In this document: piece after piece, positions 44,675 through 56,359 of the stretch
Numbering within the stretch: position 1 is the first letter of the stretch
Layout of the letters: every line of letters begins with the position of its first letter
Origin: Symbiodinium natans
Taxonomy: Eukaryota > Sar > Dinophyceae > Suessiales > Symbiodiniaceae
Direction: 5' to 3'
Assembly: GCA_905221605.1 (NCBI GenBank)
Contig: CAJNDS010001835.1
Coordinates: 350,101 to 414,100 of the forward strand
Length of the DNA stretch: 64,000 bases
Program-made: the position numbers and the translations under genes
The notes under the pieces: generated by a model
Told to the model about the DNA's origin: nothing
The model's database searches: none
Seen by the model: the letters and a program-made list of their open reading frames with translations, nothing else

Positions 44675-46423
44675 TCAAGAGCTTGGCACTGGACCAGAGG
44701 ACATTCCTAGCCCAACAATGTGCACTCCAACACCGGCAATAAACAGATCAGGATGGCACATGATTTCTCTAGCAACTGCTTGAGGCTGCACCCAACCCCC
44801 CCCCTGCAGTTTTGGACCCCAGGCAAGTCCGAGGAAACGGGGGCGCTGTGCGACTCGCTGTCGCAAGAGGGTCATCACTGCAGCAAAAGGGTTGCAGCCT
44901 TCTCTCTCTGAGTAGTAGTCGAACCAGCAGGAATGCTCATCCACGCCCCTCTTCAGGCGGCGAAGCTCTGGTACTGGGATCGATTTCAAGTAGCCATACA
45001 AATCACCTATCCGCTCAGTAGGCCACTTGATCGAGAACTGAGGCCAATCCAGTAGTTCCTGGAAGGGAGCTTCCAAGTCATCGGACAAAATGACAGGTAT
45101 ACACCCTGCCAGCAATGCGACAAAGAGATGGATGGTCCATGGAGTAATACCTCGCGGTGCCAAGCAAAACAAAGAACGCCCCATCAGCACATGATACTCC
45201 TCGACGAAACCACCAACGCTGACACCTGGTTGACCCGAGAGCTTCTCCATGATAAGCGTGCGCACGGAAACATTTGCGTAGCTGTCTGTGTTTCCTGCAT
45301 GGCGGCCATGGAAGCAAATGAAAACATCCCTCTCTTCTAGCGGCCTGTTCTTGCTGAGCAATTCCCTTGCCCTCCAAAGGTCCACATGTCCTGGAATGAT
45401 GATGTCCTTCCAGCGGCTGAAGGAAGGCTCAGGGCCATCAGTGTTTAAGTCTTCACAATGATTTTCTACTTGCAGGCGGATTGCTGAGCGTACTCCTGCA
45501 CGCCAGCCAGGGATACGACAGGGATGGCGACCCCAGCTGAAGAGAAAGACATGGTCTGCTCCGTCCCTGCGATCGAACCATGGGCCAAAGCTTCGAAGAT
45601 GATGCAGCGTCTTCTGGAGCAGGGTCTCCGCCTCGTTGCCCTCTGAGTCAAAAGCATCGAAATAGTTAAGAACTTCGATGCACTTAAAGTACGACGGTAC
45701 AAAGAAGACGTCTGCATCTGCGGGGTCAGTTGTCTGACAGGCAGCGGCCTCTTGCTCAAACCGGTTGTGGAACAACAGCTCAGTCCCGTACATGCCGAAT
45801 AGGCACTGCAGAGGCTTGGCCGTCATTGCCGCCAGATATCCGGCGGAGCCGGAATGCAGAAGCTTTGCTGGCACCAGGTCATCCCCCAACGCAGGTGCCG
45901 GATACACGAAGATCTTGGGGCCTGAGCAAGGAGCGTCACCAGCGGGACCCAGCACTGCGCGGTAAAGCTGGAAAGTGCTGAGCAATCTCTCGACTTCCCA
46001 CCCATCCTCCGAAGCCTTCGCCTTCACGTCCTCCATCTCACTTGGGGAGATGCTAGCCAGGATCTCGCCACTGACTTGGAGAACATCCAAGGCTTCAGCA
46101 CGGCTTCCCTCGTAGTCGATGGCTGGGAGGCCCTGGAGGAAGACCGTCAAGATGCCAAAAAGACAATCACTGGCCACACCTGCCAGGATCTCCGTGCTCT
46201 GAGTGAAGATGCGAGTCCACTTTGCAAAGAAGCGCGCATCCTCCAAGGAAGCGCCCGAGTCAATATGAAGGCTGGACCAATTGAGGACATAGTCCTGCCA
46301 GAAGTTGTCCAACTGCGCCTTTGGGCCTAAGTCCACTACATCGTTCAGGGAACACTCGGTCCACCCTGCTGATGGATAGCTGCCCAGATAGAGAGCCAGA
46401 ACTGCAGGCAGCCACGACATCAA
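44675..46423 (-). CDS. Exostosin-like glycosyltransferase (GT47 family)
   Basis: A single open frame of 582 codons without introns. An N-terminal signal peptide or signal anchor (MSWLPAVLALYLGSYPSAG) points to the secretory pathway, probably the Golgi lumen. Residues 1-160 are a helical stem. The exostosin domain covers about 169-500: KIFVYPAPALGDDL at 170, DADVFFVPSYFKC at 236, DHVFLFSWGRHPCR at 290, DIIIPGHVDLW at 340, FICFHGRHAGN at 368, then the donor-binding region FCLAPRGITPWTIHLFVALL from 419 and GCIPVILSDD at 440. CWFDYY at about 499 is followed by a family-typical end. Possible N-glycosylation sites are at N48 (NWS) and N384 (NVS). GT47 enzymes transfer sugars to glycans such as heparan sulfate or plant wall polymers; the substrate here is unknown. 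The start could be either of the first two Met codons. The absence of introns is odd beside its intron-rich neighbours. Confidence 0.93.
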   Translation of the reverse strand: MMSWLPAVLALYLGSYPSAGWTECSLNDVVDLGPKAQLDNFWQDYVLNWSSLHIDSGASLEDARFFAKWTRIFTQSTEILAGVASDCLFGILTVFLQGLPAIDYEGSRAEALDVLQVSGEILASISPSEMEDVKAKASEDGWEVERLLSTFQLYRAVLGPAGDAPCSGPKIFVYPAPALGDDLVPAKLLHSGSAGYLAAMTAKPLQCLFGMYGTELLFHNRFEQEAAACQTTDPADADVFFVPSYFKCIEVLNYFDAFDSEGNEAETLLQKTLHHLRSFGPWFDRRDGADHVFLFSWGRHPCRIPGWRAGVRSAIRLQVENHCEDLNTDGPEPSFSRWKDIIIPGHVDLWRARELLSKNRPLEERDVFICFHGRHAGNTDSYANVSVRTLIMEKLSGQPGVSVGGFVEEYHVLMGRSLFCLAPRGITPWTIHLFVALLAGCIPVILSDDLEAPFQELLDWPQFSIKWPTERIGDLYGYLKSIPVPELRRLKRGVDEHSCWFDYYSEREGCNPFAAVMTLLRQRVAQRPRFLGLAWGPKLQGGGWVQPQAVAREIMCHPDLFIAGVGVHIVGLGMSSGPVPSS

Positions 46424-47700
46424 TTTTTACCATCTGTGGTCTGTATATGTGTGCACCTGATAACTTTAGCGGGGGAGTGCAATTCGACTGCTAGGTGTCA
46501 GGTGTTTGTCATCGGTTGATATCGGTTGGGGCTCAACAGTCCAGCATGGTGTGGAGGGTGTGGCAGTTGTCACGGTCTGAGCTCACATGTCAGCGATTTT
46601 GGCATGATGGTAGAACTGCTGACAAGCTCGAGCCCGGTGGGCTCTCAGGACAGGACCGACAGTCAGGTTTTGGAAACTCCTGCGATCAACCTGGGATAAA
46701 TGGTCTTTGACCCCTGCTACACGGCCGACTTCATCCAATCTGGTGTGTATGCGTACTACACTCGATACACATCCCAGGTAGCTGAGGCAGGAACGCCAAG
46801 TTCACAGCCTGAAACTCGCGAACTCGAGCTGCCTTTCAAGGTGCACTACGGGCAGGTGGAGCCTTCGTGCATCAGGACATGCCCGGGCAATCAGAATGCA
46901 GCACATCCTTTTCGCATGTCCCGATACTTCTGGCAACTAGCACTGTTCTCCTGATGACAGGGGCTCAACAAGAAGGCTCAGCGATGTGCGTGAGCATTCG
47001 CAACCCCCCACCTCCCTTTGCCGGTGGCCCTGGCTGCAACTAGTTTTTGAGGGCAAAGAGGTCCACTGGCCGCCAAGTTACAGCTTGCTCGGCCAGGGGA
47101 CCGGAGACAGCCGTGTCCGCGAAGGCAAGCTTCGCCACAGCCCAAGAGAGACGCGAGACCTTGGAAAGCGGAAAAGCCAGGCTGAAGCTAAGCCGGTACA
47201 TGCATTCAAGAGATCTCGGAAGTATGAGGCAAGCTTTGGAGATACATAGGCTATGCCGGCTTTAGCCTTGGCTGATTGGGGTTTCGGATTTTGGACATTG
47301 AACTGTCTTGGGCTTGGAGGTCACGATTTACGCCTAAATCGGGGCCTATAGTTCATGCAAATTTGGGAATGATGCGTGCTGCAAAGCCTCATCATGTTGC
47401 CCAATCTTGCCCGATAATGCAGTGCATCTCTCTTGTGGTGCCTGCTACTAAGCTTCACTTTGGAAAGCTGCGGCGAACTACTAGCTAATGCTATCTACGG
47501 CAGTCACTGCAGTCATCCAACGGGCCGCATCGTCTCGTCAACCGACCTTTCCCAGACTTGGACCGCCAGGTTGAAGTAACAATCGAAGCACAGAGTGGCA
47601 CAGTGTACCACAGTGTGATTCCTCCATGAGATCCATGAAACCCTGAGGAGCTCAAGCCCCGCCTCAGCAGGACACCCAAGGTCTCATGCTTTTCAAGCAT
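46424..47700. other. Upstream of the exostosin gene, no supportable gene
   Basis: No convincing exon. TTGGCAAATGTTGGC-type promoters or a TATA box are not evident; dinoflagellates usually lack TATA boxes. Short open frames on + at 46495-46954 show no domain. Confidence 0.4.
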
Positions 47701-47859
47701 CCAGGCTGCTAAGGGTGTATCAGGAAGTGGTGCATCCTGTCAAAGTGAAGCAAGACACAAGCAGACACGTTTGGCTGCGGAGTATTTGCCCGTCCCAAGA
47801 CGCTCGCCTCACGCCCGGATGATGTGCAGCAGCAGAAGACCTTAGCTGGACATATCCTT

Positions 47860-49560
47860 ACAAAGGTGCCAAGGGCTCTCAATCGGCCGTCCAAAGGCCC
47901 CCTAAAAACCCCGAAAAGGATCGAAAATGCAATGAACTCGAATGCCTCCAATGCATCCCCTGCCTTGCGCCACTCACCCGTCTCATCAGTTCCAAAAGTG
48001 TCCACAAATTGCCCGTGCTCCGCCGTTGTCACCTCAGGTAGTCAGGCACAACACGCACCACTTTGCGCGGTTCCTCCTCCTAGGAGCAAGGAGTCCAACA
48101 CACAGATATCAACACAACCCACAAGTACACACAAGCACCCACACGTACCCACAGGCACCCGAAGGTACCCACAAGTGCCCACAAAACCCACAGGTACCCA
48201 CAGGTACCCACAAGTACCCACAAGTGCCCACACGTACCACGTACCCCCAGGTACCTACATGTAATTACTGGTACCCACACAGGTATGCACAGGTACCCAC
48301 AGGTCCCACAGGTACCTACAGGCACCCACAGGTCCCTCCAGGTCCTCACAAATACCCACAATACTTACAGGTATGTGGGGAGTGCGCTGTTGGAAAACTG
48401 GCATCTTCATCTGAGCGGCAATCAGGGCATCTTTGTGAGGCAACGTTCGCACAGCCACCATGGGCTTTCGGACCACCTCGAAGCTTCGGCGATTCTCGGT
48501 GGGCATGAACCTGCGCAGGTCCTTGAGGCCCACTGAAGCACCGGGAAGCACTAATGTTTCGGCAACGCCGGCCATTCTTGCTACAATCTTACTAGCTACT
48601 AGCACGATCTTAAGGAGGTCCTGGCCCGACATCAGCGTAAGTCGTTCACCAAACTCAGCTGCCAAGGCTGCTGCTCGAGCAGTCTTGTCCAGGTCCTGTG
48701 AGGGCCGGGTACCCTTGCGTGGCGATTTGCATCTTGTCTTATCTCATGTTGTGTCTTATCATTCACCAACTCAGGATGACAAACTTTATGCTCCTTAGCT
48801 GCTTTCGGAGGACACAGTGCGCATGGCTAGGCACGGCTAGGCTGTTTTCGGCATGGCAGGCCTCGGGTTCTGGTCCCTCGCCCAAACCCTCCTCAGCATT
48901 CACAGGTGCTGGTGCCGGCGTGGCTGGGGATTCTGTGGTGACAGGCTCCTGCAGGCCGCACGGGCTCAACAACGCTACTTATTTATTCAGAACTACACGT
49001 GCCCGGAAGCTCATACTACTTCGCAACATCAGCAGACCCAGGCAGAAGAAACGACAATTGCATGCTTCAGTACAGATTAAAACACAGAAACCGAAAAGAA
49101 CAAGCACACAGAACAGAGCAGGAACTTGAAAATCTCAAACAAGGACCGGAGAGCCCATGCGGATATGGAGAGGTTTCGGCATCGCACAGGCTCAGCGCAG
49201 TGCAGGGCTGTATAAGCTGTATAAGGGCTTGCCTTGAGTCATTGAGGCGATATCCACATCCATGGACATTTAACTGAGACTTCGCCCCGGGTGGGGAGCT
49301 GCCAAGCAGAGCAAAGCTCTGTTCTACAGCTCCCTCAGGGAAATTTTCTGCTGTGGCCACGATGGTCGCATTGCATGAAGGCTGTCAGCTCTGTGCTGCT
49401 TCTTTTTAATCGCACCACATGGCCTATGTGGCCTGGTGTCTGGACTGGCTCTGTTCGGGCGTTTTACCAAAAGGTTGCAAGGAGAATGGCCACATCATCC
49501 CCGATCAACTCCTTGGCTTCGGCCTCGCTCTTCCCATCTGCCCTCTGAACCAGGGTTCCG
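47860..49560 (-). CDS. Unrecognised multi-exon gene
   Basis: Minus-strand exon candidates, 5' to 3': about 49460-49560 (LVQRADGKSEAEAKELIGDD then VAILLATF), about 49270-49360 (ATAENFPEGAVEQSFALLGS), about 48770-48975 (Pro/Ala/Glu-rich, TTESPATPAPAPVNAEEGLG), about 48390-48690 (AAEFGERLTLMSGQDLLKIV, LVASKIVARMAGVAETLVLP, LKDLRRFMPTENRRSFEVVR), about 47870-48030 (GDALEAFEFIAFSILFGVFR). The 48390-48690 piece is the clearest coding signal. I do not recognise the family. The gene is interrupted by a large minisatellite at 48110-48372. Start and stop are not located. Confidence 0.45.
48110..48372. repeat. Minisatellite of about 10 bp (ACCCACAGGT)
   Basis: More than 20 units such as ACCCACAGGT, ACCCACAAGT, GCCCACAAGT and ACCTACAGGC, with scattered changes. 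On the minus strand it reads as a Val-Gly-Thr-Cys-Gly-Tyr-Leu type repeat in three open frames. It lies between two exon candidates, most likely in an intron. Confidence 0.93.
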
Positions 49561-50700
49561 AGTGTGGCATGCCGGAGCATCACCCAAGCCTGTGGTCAGC
49601 TGCAAACCCGACAGCCACAACAGTCGAGAAATGACAACTCAACACAGAAGCCTCCACCACATTTCCGTAGCCACCCTTGAGCTTAAAATGAAGCTTTCGC
49701 CAGGCTCCCGTGACATCTTTATCCTTGATTCGACGGCACATTCATCACAGACAGGATGCAATGTCAGCATGGGGCGCCACTTCAAGTCGACACAAGCGAT
49801 GAAACACGTTCAGGAGACAAGGAGCAAAAAGAGTCAACTGATCACCGACTTCAAACGCTCCCAGCACGTGTGACTCCGTTGATGGGGTCTTTCTGATGGC
49901 CACCTTCCTTCGACAAGATGCAACGTGTTTTTGGGTCCACCACTCGAATCAAGGTGCTTCACATCTCCTACTGCTGTCCTGTCTTACGATGCGACCACAC
50001 TAAACTTTTGGCCAGAACATGAACACCGGTTCGAAGGCAGCGCTGTGGCGAGAAAGAATGGCTGTCCAAGGGGACACGAAAATCTCTTCGGCCAAGGGTC
50101 TTGTATGTCACCACATAAGGTATGCCATCTGTTCGACCTGCCTCCTCCCCCGACACATAGACAAGAGGGTTCTTCCTTACTCGCAGCATGTGACATGCCA
50201 CAACGGCTCTGGCAGGGCTTGGCGCGAAAAGAAACTACGATAAAAACCAGCTGATACAGTCTTCTTCTTGTACGAATCAGAATCTTGCCAAGTATGCAGG
50301 GTTCTCGTCGAGCACGAAGCCCGCCTCATCTAGGATGTCCTGTGTGCATCGGCCGCAACTGCCTCATGTCACTCATATCCGGCGCACATATGCGCACATG
50401 TGATTCAAGCAAGCAGGGTAGCAGGTAGCTTGACGGGTCCTTGTGGCGTTCTTCTTCCGGCTCGGAGGCCTAGAAGCGAGCGTGCCCAGTGCATGAGACT
50501 CTTGAATCGCTTTCACCGAGATTCAAGCCTCCGGGTGTTTGGGCAGCTGGCCACGCAGAGCGAGCAGCTCTGCTTGCACTTCCCGATCCTCCTATGAAGT
50601 AGCTTTTGGCAACACTGAGATTTGAATGCAATGGGGACGTGTCCTGCATAGACACTGGACACAAAGCATCTTTGGATCTATGGCTGCAGCCCCGGATTCC
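49561..50700. other. No clear gene
   Basis: Open frames are short and overlap on both strands. No conserved motif seen. Confidence 0.35.
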
Positions 50701-50705
50701 CAGTT

Positions 50706-51490
50706 TCAATCTCCTGTGTGAGAGCTGCAGAGAAAGCCCCCGGACGTCGGCCCATCGTTCCGACAGAAAGATAGTCGCTTGTACAAGGTCTGGTAATCGG
50801 GATTTGGCATGCTGAAGCAGCCGCTGTGAACCGCTAGCTCAAACGCATTCTGCAAGCAGGATTCAGCTCTCACTACAGGCCATCGAGCACCCATGTCCAT
50901 TCGGTATGCACTAGGCACTAAGCAGCCTCAGGCTGAAGTGTGCAATGGCTGGCGACCCGGAACATCCGGAAATGTCCGGAACAAACATATGTCCCACAAG
51001 TTACACAATCGTGCTGGTGCTGGCAGACCTTGCAGTACCCTGCGCTGTTGTTGTCCAATGCCCAGCTTTACCAGAAGCCCCGGCCGTGCCCTCAATGTAT
51101 ATGAGGATGCTGTTAGGGATGAACTTGACAGACTTGTTGAACCGCTTCCAAAACATGAGCTTCACAAGTGAACACGGGGCGGTTTGCCTCACAGGGCGTC
51201 TTGATGTGCGATATCTGGCTGTCAGGCAGGCCCTGGGGGGAGGGGAGTGAAACACAGCTTCTTGTGGCAACACAAATTTGTGCGTGCTGCGACGACAACT
51301 CTAGCGGCCCGGTTGCCTTGCCATGTCAAGAAAACAAAGCTGCAAAACCTTGTCTACAGCATTGCTTATGCTTTTGATTCTTATTCGGGCCAGAAGCCGC
51401 TTGCAGTGTCCACCAGAAGGATGAAAAAGGTAGAGCCATCCCTCTGGCATCTGGACAAGCAAAATGTCTACAGTACAATTGCAGTTTAAA
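50706..51490 (-). CDS. Unrecognised exons
   Basis: Three minus-strand segments look coding: about 51330-51480 (DILLVQMPEGWLYLFHPSGG then KRLLARIRIKSISNAVDKVL), about 51070-51175 (VKLMFWKRFNKSVKFIPNSI), and about 50745-50915 (YRMDMGARWPVVRAESCLQN, AFELAVHSGCFSMPNPDYQT). They are in different frames, as spliced exons would be. I recognise no domain. Grouping is by strand and spacing. Confidence 0.35.
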
Positions 51491-51834
51491 TCTTGCTTTG
51501 AGAGATGAAGCTCCTTTGCCGGCTCTCAGCAGCGCCTGACATCCTGAGCACGGGACGTCAAGTAACTACCCTGTAATGCCAAGGGCCATGTTTCAACACC
51601 TCGGGTTGTGACTTGTACAGGCGAAACGGCGACAAACAGATGTTCGAGCCACGAAGAGAAAACAGACAGCGCAGCCGGTCATGAAGCAGCCGGCTACATG
51701 CAGTCGTCTGACTCTCCGGCCCTCAGCCTTGGACCAAGCGTCGCAAGCTGCCCAGCCAAGATCTGCCCGCTGGCTCTCCAGTGAGCCTCATCGGACAAAG
51801 AGCATGCGTGGACAAGGCTTGCCACGGCAGCCAC

Positions 51835-52500
51835 TCAACTTGTTCCAGCCCGTGTGCTCGCCTCATTCTGAGGCATCAATCGTTGTAGCTGTGGTGCAAG
51901 TATGGGTTGTTCAGCCACCTCCAAAGCAGCAACGAAGATGAACTCATCTTGACAAAGCCTGAAAGTGCGAGGAGGCAACAGGAGGCAACGCAGCCTGAGG
52001 AACTCCTTGTAGTTCACAAGGCCGTCATGATCCTCCCAGAATCTCTTGGACAACATCCAAAAGCCCTCCAACTTCAACATCGTCAGCGTCGGCCTCTCTC
52101 TATGCCTCTCCCAAAGCCCAAGAGAAGACCCGAAGCCCCGAAGACCCCCGGACCGGGTCGGCAAAGAGCAGCAGCTCATCGACCTCCTGCTCGCTGAGGG
52201 GAGCCTGGCCCTGGCGAGCAAATGGGGCACAGGATGGCAGAGGCCAGGCGCTCCCCAGTAGCCTTGTGAGCAAAAAAAAACCTTCTTCTTGCTTCAAATT
52301 GCTTCAAATTGCCTCCAATTTCTTCAAAAGTGCGTTAAGCTTCAAGAGGTCTGCGCTCTTTATGTGTGCAATACTTGCACTGCGTGTTTCTGTCTTCCGA
52401 CATCAGGGCCACGGCCCCCCCTCCCTCTAACTGAATGGCCAAGCCCTGACCTGGCCTCCTTCATCAAGAGTGCCCGGAGCTCAACTGCTGGGATGTAGTC
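51835..52500 (-). CDS. EF-hand-like calcium-binding protein fragment
   Basis: Minus-strand exons with EF-hand character. About 52010-52080 encodes EGFWMLSKRFWEDHDGLVNY followed by KEFLRLR; DHDGLVNYKEF fits the D-x-D-G-x-V-x-x-x-E-F core of an EF-hand loop, though the first loop residue is Glu-Asp shifted. About 52130-52215 encodes LSEQEVDELLLFADPVRG, resembling the incoming helix and loop of another EF-hand. About 51850-51930 encodes QDEFIFVAALEVAEQPILAP. About 52465-52495 encodes ELRALLMKEAR. Such proteins sense calcium. The frames differ, so introns are present, and borders are not resolved. Confidence 0.42.
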
Positions 52501-52666
52501 GTCCTGTGCAGTTGCTCTGGGCGCATGTGCAGATGGGTGGCGGACAGGGTTGCGAACTCAACAGTACAGAGGGCCGACAACATCTCACCTTGTATGATGG
52601 GATCTATTCATGGTCACATCAAACGCAGGCCACCTTGAAGAATAACCGCTTTTAGCAGAATCACGC

Positions 52667-53660
52667 CTATCCGCTGGGAAACTCGGATTTTAGCTGGGAG
52701 GTAGGCTGGCTGTTCCCAGGCCCCAAGAAACTTAGCAACTTGTCAATCCTCAGCAATTTCCCACTTCTATACAAAGAGTTCATGCGACCCGGCTCTCCTT
52801 GAAAGCTTCCAGTGACTTGCGATATCTCACTAAAGCGATACGTGTAGCGCGCGATGGCAACACTGCAGAGCCCTTTGTGCAACTCTGGAAGAAGGTTCTT
52901 TGAGTGGGCGTTCCGTCTTCAGCCGTCCTTGTTGTCATCCAAGGCCTTGGGCACAATAGAAGGGCTCACTGCGCACTGACCCAAAGCCGGCCCAACCTCG
53001 AAGGTATGCGGGGCTGAAGTCAAGCTGTCTTCGCCAAGCAGCTTTCCTTGGGTTTGGGTCCAGGCATTGAACTTTCCACTTCGTTGGATTTTGGCAGCTT
53101 CCACAGCCAAACTACGGCCAATCTCTGTGCATCTGCACCGAAAATTTTGCTCCGGCATGGCACTGCTCATGATGCCTCGCCATTCATTTTGATCGATCCT
53201 TTGCATCAGGTCTGGAACGAAGGTATATCGCAGAGACTGCGGGCACTTCATCAGACGAGAGTGGGGGTTGCTCTGGCCTGCCATCATTGTTGGCATCGAT
53301 GTCATCAATCTGTCAAGATGCAGTGCGCACGCTGCTTCCCGATGCTAGAAGAACACATGCGCACGTTCAAAGATCTGCTTGACTTTGGCGGGCCATCAGC
53401 TGCACATCGTGGATGTCGCTGGAAGCGTCGATCTGTGTGAATGCTTGGCGTAGCGAATCCTCGGTTTCGAATCCAGCCAGTCCATGCCAGCCACGTTCCT
53501 TGCCATCTGTGTTTATGCTGCCAAGACTCTATGGTGATGACTCTCACTGGCTCCCCTGTTTTCTCGTCTTTGACCGTCTCTCCTTTGTCGTCCAGCTCCT
53601 CCTGTCAATGTGGGCAACCATGCTTGCAGAAGCAACCGTCTGCCCCGGATGCTTTCCTGG
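52667..53660 (-). CDS. Unrecognised gene with one EF-hand-like loop
   Basis: Exon candidates, 5' to 3': about 53640-53695 (EIIRVSFDAFSQESIRG), about 53490-53590 (ETVKDEKTGEPVRVITIESW), about 53370-53430 (IDASSDIHDVQLMARQSQAD), from 53309 after TTGACAG (IDDIDANNDGRPEQ, a D-x-D-x-N-D-G calcium loop), about 52922-53220 (YTFVPDLMQRIDQNEWRGIM, EIGRSLAVEAAKIQRSGKFN, ending ALDDNKDG and a stop at 52919), and about 52670-52880 (YTYRFSEISQVTGSFQGEPG, KLLRIDKLLSFLGPGNSQPT). Family unknown. The end at 52919 could be a true stop or an intron read-through, since the 52670-52880 piece looks coding too. Confidence 0.42.
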
Positions 53661-54039
53661 CTGAAGGCATCGAAGGATACTCGGATGATCTCCTGTTCAA
53701 CTTAACACCAAGAAAAATTGTCCAGCTCAATCACACGTCTGTGTCGGCTGCCTCCTCTTGTGGCGTGAGCTTGTGTCGGAACAAACGCCCCCCAGCCGGG
53801 TGCCCAGTAGGACCCGCATAGTACCTGGCTGGAGCTTGGACGAGCTTTGGCAGTGCTGAGTATACCTTAAGATTGATTTGCCGAGCTTTACAGGGCTTTA
53901 CACAGCAAGGCTCCCGGTCCGGCGCACGACATGGCGGAGACCGGAGCAGGCCCAGCTACGCGTCAAGCTGATAGCGCACGCAACAGGGATTCACGCACAA
54001 TGCTCCTCGGATTTCCTGGGGTTACATTGCAACAAACTT

Positions 54040-55045
54040 CGGGACACGTCTTTTTATCCTTTTGCATGTCATCAAACTATCGGCGCCACTTTGCGTCGCG
54101 TGATTCCATGTAAAGCAGAGTAAGCCATCTGTACGCACGAAAAGCCGCCACCCACAAGCGCCAGTGTTGTTGTCACGAAGTCGTACCTCAACCAAAAAAA
54201 CGAGTGTGCAACCTGAGGACAATGCCATCTCGGAGTTGAAACCTCGTTTGAAACCAACCGGGCACCAGTGGTGACGCTGCGAGATCACCACCTCGACAGG
54301 TGCCAGGTCGAAGGAGAGCTTCACCTTTGACAAGGATTCCACTCAAGATTGTGGCTCCACACTCACATGATACAGGACTTGGTAGGCCGCCTTCGGTGAC
54401 TCATGTCGAGGGTAGGTCTGCATGTACCACTGATGCCTGAGCAAATGCTCTCGACACATCTCCTATTCTCAAGGCCTGCGACATATTCACCTGCTGGCAG
54501 TAGACGTCGCTCTTGGGGACCGCGCTAAAACGTCAGACAAGTCACGTGTACAGGTAAAGTCGTGCGCGCTCGTTGCTGTCGAGTCGGGTATGGACAATCT
54601 TGATGTAATGATGGGCTCCTTGCCGCTCAAGCTGCCCCAAAAGCAAAAAAGGCTTGTTGTGCAGCAGTTCCCGTCGACATGCTCAGGTCCTTGGTGAAAG
54701 TGGGCTGATGCAAAAACCTTGCCATCAAGCGTTGTGCCATGCGTCCCATAGGTGGCCTCACACAACCAGGCTGATGCAATTTGTTCCAACCAATGTGCGA
54801 GTCTCTTTCTCTGCTCAAAGTCCCAACGACAAACTCTAATTATACCTCTAAGCCACTTGTAAGCATCTGAAGGCTGCAGCCGCGCGGCCGGAAGCTGGGC
54901 CTTCAGCTCCTGGCGCTCGCCCTCTTCATCGAGCGGCCTGGTGGACTCTGCAGGGGGTGCTACCTCGAGCTCGAAGCAACTTGCCAAGCCTACCAAACGA
55001 CAGGTGGTGAACGATGTGGGACACGTTGGTGAAGGCTGCATTCAG
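54040..55045 (-). CDS. Unrecognised exons
   Basis: About 54640-55000 is a long minus frame with good coding character: CFELEVAPPAESTRPLDEEG, ERQELKAQLPAARLQPSDAY, KWLRGIIRVCRWDFEQRKRL, AHWLEQIASAWLCEATYGTH. About 54110-54340 contains KVKLSFDLAPVEVVISQRHH, GCTLVFLVEVRLRDNNTGAC and GWRLFVRTDGLLCFTWN, which looks like beta-strand sequence. I recognise neither. They may be exons of one protein. Confidence 0.42.
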
Positions 55046-55149
55046 AACATGATCATCTCCACTCTTTGCGTGGATGTGGATAGTGCCCGGAACACGAGGG
55101 ACATCTATATGTCCACCTCAGCTCGTGGTCACCAGGACACTGAACGCCC

Positions 55150-56330
55150 AACTTGCTTCGAGTGAACTGATATTCCTGCTTTCTGCTCGTAAAGGCAGCG
55201 GCTAACCCGGCAACCTTCTTGAAAGACGTCGTGCTTTGTGACGTGCGTGTGCAAGTGGCGACCTTTCACAACGTCAGTGGCGATGCGTGTGAAGGCATCC
55301 TTGGGTCTCGTGCGAAGAGACCAAGTGAGGGGCACTTGCCAACAGAATGTCAAATGGAATGCAGTAATTTTTAATTCGGACCGGGCTCTCAAGGTTGCCC
55401 AGCACACGCCTAACCGTCTAACTTTTGCATCCAGGCCTCTGGCGAACAATGCGGTACCCCTCTAAAACATTGGTTCTTCCCCCTAGGTAACTGAACCTCA
55501 AAACCAACGAGACAGAAAGAGAATCCCCCTCTATATTCACAGCTGCCACGGGTCGTAGCACTGTTGGGCCATCTTGGGGTCCATTATCAGCATCTGGTCG
55601 AACATGTCCATGGCCAAAAGGATGGGAGCTGCGGCAGAGTTCCGCACTGCGGACTTGGGAGATGTTGTGCACATCTGACTTTGCCCTGCTCCTGCCTGGG
55701 AAGGCAAACTTCAAGTCGCGATGTGGTGCCTTGGCCCTCTCCTGAGTGGACGCCCACGCAGCGACACAGGCATGAGGACTTTGCTTGTTCCACCAGTCGG
55801 TCAAAGAGTCCGGAATATTCGTGATGCTTTAAGGGTTTTGTGGCCTAATTCAGGGAAAAATGCAAGTACAGAGGCGTCCATTCGCCTGACGCGATGGGCG
55901 GGATGCATTCCCTGGAATTCTAGAACAGAATCTGCGCAAAGAGTTGATTTCAAAATTTCTGGAACGGAGTGGGTGCGAAACAACAAATCGGCGATGTTAT
56001 GATGTTTATGAGCTTTGGGTGGTCTCAATCTCCGCCCAAGTCTCCGCCACACTGCGTGGGTAGAGGCGCATCAAAGGAAAGCGCGTCACGCCCTCCTGCG
56101 GACAGTGTGTACACAGGTTGGCTGGAGTACGAATGACAATCATGACGACATAATCTTCGAGCAAGGTCCTGCTGGCAAAGCTCTGGAAAGCCTTCTGGTC
56201 CACAGTTTACTTGCAGAGCCCACGCATCCGCACGAGTGCCATCGGCATCATTCATGGTAAGGCGTCCTTCGGGAGGTGGAGTGCTCTGAACTTGAAGTGC
56301 AATGCCCATGTTCCACAGATTCACAACAGT
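55150..56330 (-). CDS. Unrecognised exons
   Basis: Minus-strand segments: about 56010-56200 (KAFQSFASRTLLEDYVVMIV, VTRFPLMRLYPRSVAETWAE), about 55555-55650 (AAAPILLAMDMFDQMLIMDP then KMAQQCYDPWQL, strongly helical), and about 55200-55345 (VPLTWSLRTRPKDAFTRIAT, DVVKGRHLHTHVTKHDVF). No family recognised. Reading frames differ, consistent with splicing. Confidence 0.38.
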
Positions 56331-56359
56331 ACTGTTAATCCTCATACAACACATACAAC

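Noticed and set aside
47824-48508. + strand frames of 146 and 188 codons
   Set aside because: Mostly the ACCCACAGGT minisatellite read in two phases.
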